Source of the DNA: Alphaproteobacteria bacterium
Lineage (GTDB): Bacteria > Pseudomonadota > Alphaproteobacteria > UBA2136 > UBA6156
Assembly: GCA_027485835.1 (NCBI GenBank)
Contig: JAIXQG010000002.1
Location: 1-64,000, forward strand
Direction: 5' to 3'
DNA: 64,000 bases
Below the pieces are notes generated by a model. That model was not told the origin of the DNA. It was given only the letters and a program-made list of their open reading frames with translations, and did no database searches. Positions 60,558 to 64,000 of this stretch are shown here, piece by piece. The stretch's first letter is position 1; the number at the start of each line of letters is the position of its first letter. A program made the position numbers and the translations under genes.

Positions 60558-60587
60558 TTGACATCTGCCACGATTTAGGTGTAGTTT
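60558..60587 (+). promoter_or_regulatory. Promoter of the isolated endolysin, resembling the terS promoter
   Basis: Consensus -35 TTGACA (60558-60563) with a -10 of GTAGTT or TAGTTT 17-18 bases on. From the -35 onward, 18 of 22 positions match the promoter at 27056-27028 ahead of the structural cluster, including TTGACAT, CAC and TTAGG. Of the 16 positions beyond the hexamer, 12 agree. This is the main content of the 308-base gap after tolQ. Confidence 0.65.
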
Positions 60588-60644
60588 TTACATGCTCGTC
60601 TCGGCATGGTCGCCTTGGCGGGTCTTTTTTTTATATATTGGCAG

Positions 60645-60668
60645 CGTCCCTTTCGGGGCGTTTTTTTT
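60645..60668 (+). terminator. Leader terminator ahead of the endolysin gene
   Basis: CGTCCC pairs with GGGGCG (one wobble) around TTTC and is followed by eight Ts, ending 16 bases before the endolysin ATG. A separate T tract occurs at 60624-60632 with only a weak stem. Transcripts from the promoter must pass this signal to express the lysin. Confidence 0.75.
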
Positions 60669-60684
60669 GTGGAGAGGGATTGAG

Positions 60685-61146
60685 ATGGACACTTATGTGA
60701 AAGCCTATGCGGGCGAAGGCACCGACGTGATTTATGAGACGGCAGATGGAAAGCGTGTGCGGTTTACGGGTGGCGACCGCAATTGGCGCAACCAGAACCC
60801 GGGAAATATCCGCAGTAATAGTATCCGGTGGTTGGGCAAGATTGGTACGGCGGGTGGTTTTTGCGTGTTTGCGACCCCGGAGCTTGGGTTGCGGGCGATG
60901 CGGAAGATTTTGAGTAACAGGGCACGTGAGGGAAAGACGCTGGCGGAGGCGATTGCAAGCTATGCACCTGCCTGTGAGAACGATGTGGCGGCGTATGTGA
61001 GCCATGTGGCGGCGCGGGCCGGTGTGGTGCCGCAGGTGCGGTTAAGAGAGTTAAGTGAGGCGAAGTTTGAGCGGGTAATTGCGGCGATGTGTGCGCATGA
61101 GGGGGCGCGGGTGGGAGAGGTTGTCAGATTTACTGATTCTGTTTAA
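60685..61146 (+). CDS. Phage-type endolysin / virion muralytic protein
   Basis: A 153-residue protein of the type annotated as structural protein or peptidoglycan hydrolase in phages. GDRNWRNQNPGNIRSNSIRW followed by GTAGGFCVFATPELGLRAMR is the hallmark, with a helical C-terminal part (TLAEAIASYAP, then a stretch ending VVRFTDSV). GGAGAGGG precedes the ATG at 60685, which is preferred over an in-frame ATG at 60592 that would translate the terminator. It is the only lysin-like gene seen and lies 34 kb from the structural cluster and its holin. Confidence 0.75.
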   Translation: MDTYVKAYAGEGTDVIYETADGKRVRFTGGDRNWRNQNPGNIRSNSIRWLGKIGTAGGFCVFATPELGLRAMRKILSNRAREGKTLAEAIASYAPACENDVAAYVSHVAARAGVVPQVRLRELSEAKFERVIAAMCAHEGARVGEVVRFTDSV

Positions 61147-61156
61147 CTTCTTATCT

Positions 61157-61333
61157 ATGAATATTTTATGGCAGACTCTTCTGGCTTTGGTGGTGACGGT
61201 CTTTTCGGTTTTGCTTTTAAAGGGTTGCGAAGTGGCGCTGCGATTTCTGGATGAAGATATTTGCCTTGACCGAGGTGGGCGCGTTGCTGGAGATATGTGC
61301 GAATTGGGGGATGGAAGATTAATTCCGCTTTAA
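61157..61333 (+). CDS. Small membrane protein downstream of the endolysin
   Basis: A 58-residue protein with one N-terminal membrane helix (MNILWQTLLALVVTVFSVLL) and a short extracytoplasmic tail with two cysteines (EDICLDRGG, DMCELGDG). A GC motif in LLLKGCEVAL weakly resembles a lipobox. Its position ten bases after a lysin suggests a spanin-like or holin-like lysis helper, on context only. A terminator follows directly. Confidence 0.5.
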   Translation: MNILWQTLLALVVTVFSVLLLKGCEVALRFLDEDICLDRGGRVAGDMCELGDGRLIPL

Positions 61334-61336
61334 TGC

Positions 61337-61374
61337 AAAAAAAACAGGCGGCTTTTGGGCCGCCCGTTTTTTTT
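61337..61374. terminator. Bidirectional terminator after the endolysin unit
   Basis: Eight A residues, a stem CAGGCGGC/GCCGCCCG with one mismatch, loop TTTTGG, and eight Ts. It serves the endolysin unit on plus and the alpha/beta hydrolase on minus. Confidence 0.9.
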
Positions 61375-61385
61375 GACGAGCCCGA

Positions 61386-62036
61386 TTAACGGCCGGATTT
61401 GCCCATTTCGCGTTGGATGTAGGCGGCGACGGTGGCGCCGAGTTCGTCTTGCTGGTTGGTGAAGAAGTGGTCGGCGCCATTGATTTTGGCGGCGCTGATG
61501 GTGATGCCCTTTTGGCGGGTGGACTTCTTCAGCATGTTTTCGGTGTCTTCGGCCGAGGTGATTTCGTCGTTGTTACCGTAAATAACCAAGCCGCTAGTGG
61601 GGCATGGGCTGAGAAACGAGAAGTCGTACAGGCCCGCGGGCGGGGCGACGGCGACGAAGCGCTTGAGGTCTGGGCGGCGCATCAGCATTTGCATGGTGAT
61701 CCAGCTACCAAAGGAGAAGCCGGCGAGCCAGATTTCTGGCGCGTGGGGGTGGTTGGCGTGGAGCCAATCGAGCGCCGCGGCGGCGTCGGAAAGTTCTCCC
61801 ACGCCGTTATCGAACACGCCCTCGGAGTTACCGACCCCGCGGAAGTTGAAGCGGAGGACGGAAAAGCCCATGCGCACAAAGGTTTCGAACAGGCGGTAGG
61901 TGACCTTGTTGTTCATGGTGCCGCCATGCAGCGGGTGCGGGTGCAGAATGACGGCGATGGGGGTTTCCGGGTTCTTCTGGGCGAAGTATTTACCTTCGAG
62001 GCGGCCGGCTGGGCCTTGGAAATTCACGTCGGGCAT
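61386..62036 (-). CDS. Alpha/beta hydrolase (COG2945-like)
   Basis: A 216-residue hydrolase. The oxyanion region is VILHPHPLHGGTMNNKVTYR, the fold strand FSVLRFNFRGVGNSEG, and the nucleophile elbow WLAGFSFGSWITMQ (Ser). The acid and His are probably in VIYGNNDEITSAED and INGADHFFTNQ. Members of this group are small esterase-like proteins without known physiological substrates. The gene is divergent from iscR with a 234-base intergenic region. Confidence 0.85.
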   Translation of the reverse strand: MPDVNFQGPAGRLEGKYFAQKNPETPIAVILHPHPLHGGTMNNKVTYRLFETFVRMGFSVLRFNFRGVGNSEGVFDNGVGELSDAAAALDWLHANHPHAPEIWLAGFSFGSWITMQMLMRRPDLKRFVAVAPPAGLYDFSFLSPCPTSGLVIYGNNDEITSAEDTENMLKKSTRQKGITISAAKINGADHFFTNQQDELGATVAAYIQREMGKSGR

Positions 62037-62178
62037 GGTTGGGGCTCCGTATTGTGGGCGTTGGAATAACGGGCTTATGGCATAGACGATGCTGTAATTT
62101 CAAGAAAAATCGACAATTGTTTGATTTGTATCAAGTAATTTTTATGCAACTTTAATAACCCTAATACGGGCTCAGGTA

Positions 62179-62207
62179 TTGACGCCCCTACCCTTTGGGC
62201 TTATTTC
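62179..62207 (+). promoter_or_regulatory. Promoter of iscR-iscS
   Basis: -35 TTGACG (62179-62184), 17-base spacer, -10 TATTTC (62202-62207), 64 bases before the iscR ATG. The AT-rich region further upstream (62090-62165) may hold IscR or iron-regulator sites, but no clear consensus was recognised. Confidence 0.5.
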
Positions 62208-62270
62208 TCAAGTAATGAGAGCGATAGACGGGGTCTATCGGCTTAACTACAGATTTAGAAAGAGACGGAC

Positions 62271-62762
62271 ATGCATCTTTCCACCCGCGGACGTTACGCC
62301 ATTATGGCGATGTTGGACCTCGCACTGCTTTCTGTTAGCAACAGCAAGCCGGTGACGTTGGCACAGATTGCCGACCGCCAGCAGATTTCGCTCAGCTATT
62401 TGGAGCAACTGTTTGCCAAGCTGCGCAAGGCCGGTGTGGTGGATAGCATCCGTGGCCCTGGCGGCGGTTATATGATTCCGAAACCCCTCAACCTTGTGAT
62501 GCTGGCGGATATTGTCGGCGCCGTGGATGAGGTTGTGGACGTGACCCGTTGCGGCATGGGCGACGACCCCCACGGCCCGCATACCGGTGGCGGCTGCGTA
62601 CAGGGCAAGAAGTGTAATGCGCATGACCTGTGGAGTGCGCTGGGTACGCATATTGAGAGCTTCCTGCGTCGTGTGAGCCTGCAAATGGTGATGGACAACG
62701 ATTTTGAAATTACACAGGACGCGATTGTGCCTGTCTCCTTCCAAAGTATTCGGATAGTTTAA
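62271..62762 (+). CDS. iscR: Rrf2-family Fe-S cluster regulator IscR
   Basis: A 163-residue winged-helix regulator. The N-terminal MHLSTRGRYAIMAMLDLALL and the HTH AQIADRQQISLSYLEQLFAK with RKAGVVDSIRGPGGGYMI are typical. The [2Fe-2S] ligand loop is present but enlarged: the first two cysteines are 14 residues apart rather than five, with two His in the insert. The next two are five apart, followed by the conserved His in KKCNAHDLW. Placed directly ahead of iscS, it probably represses its own operon when cluster-loaded. Confidence 0.92.
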   Translation: MHLSTRGRYAIMAMLDLALLSVSNSKPVTLAQIADRQQISLSYLEQLFAKLRKAGVVDSIRGPGGGYMIPKPLNLVMLADIVGAVDEVVDVTRCGMGDDPHGPHTGGGCVQGKKCNAHDLWSALGTHIESFLRRVSLQMVMDNDFEITQDAIVPVSFQSIRIV

Positions 62763-62763
62763 C

Positions 62764-63879
62764 TTGTTCGGAGCCTTCCGAGCCCCTGCCCGCACGTATC
62801 TGGACTATGCCGCCAGCGCGCCGTTGCGCCCTGTAGCGAAGGCGCGGATTGTGGAATTGCTCGACCTGTTTGGTAACCCCAGCAGTATCCATGCCGAAGG
62901 ACAGGCCGCCCGTATGGAGCTTGACCAGAGCCGCCGTGTGATTGCTGACCTGTTGGGTGTGCGTGCTGAACGCGTGGTATTTACAAGCGGCGGGACTGAG
63001 GCAAATAATTTGTGTTTACGCGGTGTTATGCAGGCTTCTTCAGGCAAGCGTTTACTTGTTTCCGCCATTGAGCACGACTGCGTGCGCAACACGGGTAAGG
63101 CGCTGGGTGCGGAGGAGATTCCGGTCGATAACGGTGGGCTGGTGCGTTTGGACTGGCTGCGCGAAGAACTGGCCCGTGGCGATGTGGGCTTGGTCAGTGT
63201 GATGCACGCCAATAATGAAAACGGGATTTTGCAGCCGATTGAAGCGGTGGCGGCGATGTGTAAAGCGGTGGGCGTGCCCTTCCATACCGACGCCGTGCAG
63301 ACCGTGGGCCATGTGCCTGTGCATGTGGACGAGCTGGGTGCCGATTTACTAACCTTTACCGCGCACAAGTTTGGTGGGCCGCGCGGTGTGGGTGTGGTGG
63401 TTTTAAAACCAGAACTGGAGATGCTAGCGAGCATTACCGGTGGGGCCCAAGAGCGTAACCGCCGTGCGGGCACGGAAAACCTTGCCGCGATTGGTGGTGC
63501 GGCTGTTGCTTTAGAAGAAGCCGTTGCGAATATGAATGCCGAGCGTACCGTTGCGCGCGCCTTTAACGCGACAGTGTGTGCGGCGGCGGAGGGCATAGGC
63601 CTGCGTGTGGTGGGCAAAGACAGCCCGCGCGTGGAGCACGTGGCGCAGGTCATTACGCCGAAGAACGGCAGCGATGTGGTGATCGGGATGGATTTGAAAG
63701 GCGTGGCCATTAGCCAAGGCAGCGCCTGCGGCAGCGGCAAGGTGAAGGAAAGCCATGTGCTGCGCGCAATGGGGTACAGCGCTGAAGAGGCTACTCAGGC
63801 TGTGCGTTTGAGCTGGGGCTGGGCGACGACGGAGGGTGATATTCAGGCTGGCGTGAATGCCTTAAACGCCGTTCTGTAA
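62764..63879 (+). CDS. iscS: Cysteine desulfurase (IscS/NifS family)
   Basis: PLP enzyme that mobilises sulfur from cysteine for Fe-S clusters. The 371-residue protein has YLDYAASAPLRP, VFTSGGTEANNL, SVMHANNENGILQPIE, the PLP-lysine segment LTFTAHKFGGPRGVG and the active-site cysteine in ISQGSACGSGKVKESHVL. It is somewhat shorter than E. coli IscS (404). The only available start is TTG, one base after the iscR stop. No iscU, iscA or suf genes follow; gltA converges instead. Confidence 0.93.
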   Translation: MFGAFRAPARTYLDYAASAPLRPVAKARIVELLDLFGNPSSIHAEGQAARMELDQSRRVIADLLGVRAERVVFTSGGTEANNLCLRGVMQASSGKRLLVSAIEHDCVRNTGKALGAEEIPVDNGGLVRLDWLREELARGDVGLVSVMHANNENGILQPIEAVAAMCKAVGVPFHTDAVQTVGHVPVHVDELGADLLTFTAHKFGGPRGVGVVVLKPELEMLASITGGAQERNRRAGTENLAAIGGAAVALEEAVANMNAERTVARAFNATVCAAAEGIGLRVVGKDSPRVEHVAQVITPKNGSDVVIGMDLKGVAISQGSACGSGKVKESHVLRAMGYSAEEATQAVRLSWGWATTEGDIQAGVNALNAVL

Positions 63880-63894
63880 TTTCCGATGTCACAT

Positions 63895-63922
63895 AAAAAA
63901 CCGGCCAGTGGCCGGTTTTTTA
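63895..63922. terminator. Bidirectional terminator between iscS and gltA
   Basis: AAAAAACCGGCCA pairs with TGGCCGGTTTTTT around a minimal centre. It serves both convergent genes. Confidence 0.9.
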
Positions 63923-63932
63923 GTGGTAGCGA

Positions 63933-64000
63933 CTAGCGCTTGCCGAGCGGGGCGACATCGCGGCGGGTGGGGCCGGTGTAGAGCTGGCGCGGGCGGCCGA
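63933..64000 (-). CDS. gltA: Citrate synthase, C-terminal end (partial)
   Basis: The minus-strand frame ending at TAG 63933-63935 reads GRPRQLYTGPTRRDVAPLGK plus a final Arg. RPRQLYTG followed by a basic tail is the conserved C terminus of bacterial hexameric citrate synthase. The rest of the gene lies beyond the window. Confidence 0.88.
   Translation of the reverse strand, partial: GRPRQLYTGPTRRDVAPLGKR

Noticed and set aside
60592..60684. N-terminal extension of the endolysin that would give a hydrophobic signal-arrest-release-like segment
   Set aside because: The hydrophobic residues are produced by translating the terminator's T tracts. The upstream ATG lacks a ribosome site, while the ATG at 60685 has a strong one.

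Overview
The window is a 64 kb piece of an alphaproteobacterial chromosome. The evidence is a PopZ (DUF2497) gene beside valS, the order tatABC-serS-pcm-nlpD, an acpS-lepB-rnc-era-recO block, and a holin resembling the three-TM gene-transfer-agent (GTA) holin family. The order of bacterium cannot be fixed from the sequence. Most genes are dense housekeeping operons with short gaps and ATGA overlaps.

Layout. 1-14.3 kb, almost all minus strand: valS, argS, a SPOR protein, nagZ, a YdcF-like protein, tatA/B/C, serS, pcm, a YqaA-type membrane protein, an NlpD-like amidase activator and exported msrA, with popZ at the upstream end. 14.4-27.0 kb: a 12.5 kb phage-derived structural cluster, read from terS at 26967 down to a holin at 14446. 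27.1-35 kb: recO, an orphan gene, era, rnc, lepB, acpS, two DUF2062 proteins and a bifunctional Rel/SpoT. 35-46.4 kb: uvrA on plus; yajC-secD-terC-secF-sod-TSUP on minus; two unknown plus-strand genes; icd. 46.4-52.5 kb is accessory: small membrane and Cys-rich proteins, a nicotianamine-synthase-family enzyme, and two DapE-like M20 peptidases flanking a GNAT. 52.6-60.4 kb: tolB, gpmA, eno, a channel-like protein, a zinc alcohol dehydrogenase, tRNA-Phe, a lipoprotein carrying a TolA-like C-terminal domain, and tolA/R/Q. 60.5-64 kb: an isolated phage-type endolysin module, an alpha/beta hydrolase, iscR, iscS and the end of gltA.

Main point of interest. The structural cluster encodes small and large terminase, a P22-like portal, a scaffold candidate, an N4-gp56-type capsid protein, a head-tail adaptor, a gp10/nozzle-like hub, a collar-domain fibre, three further probable virion proteins and a two-gene holin unit. 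It has no integrase, repressor, replication gene, large ejection protein or lysin. The only lysin lies 34 kb away beside tolQ. The promoter-like sequence upstream of the lysin matches the one upstream of terS at 18 of 22 aligned positions, and in both places an intrinsic terminator lies between promoter and gene. More minus-strand intrinsic terminators lie inside the cluster. Together this suggests a domesticated short-tailed element, possibly a GTA not related to the Rhodobacter type, with a remote lysin in the same regulon and control by antitermination. This is inference and needs the checks listed.

Other notable arrangements are a TerC-family metal transporter inside the secD-secF operon, a duplicated TolA C-terminal domain turned into a lipoprotein, and a solitary nicotianamine-synthase-like gene.
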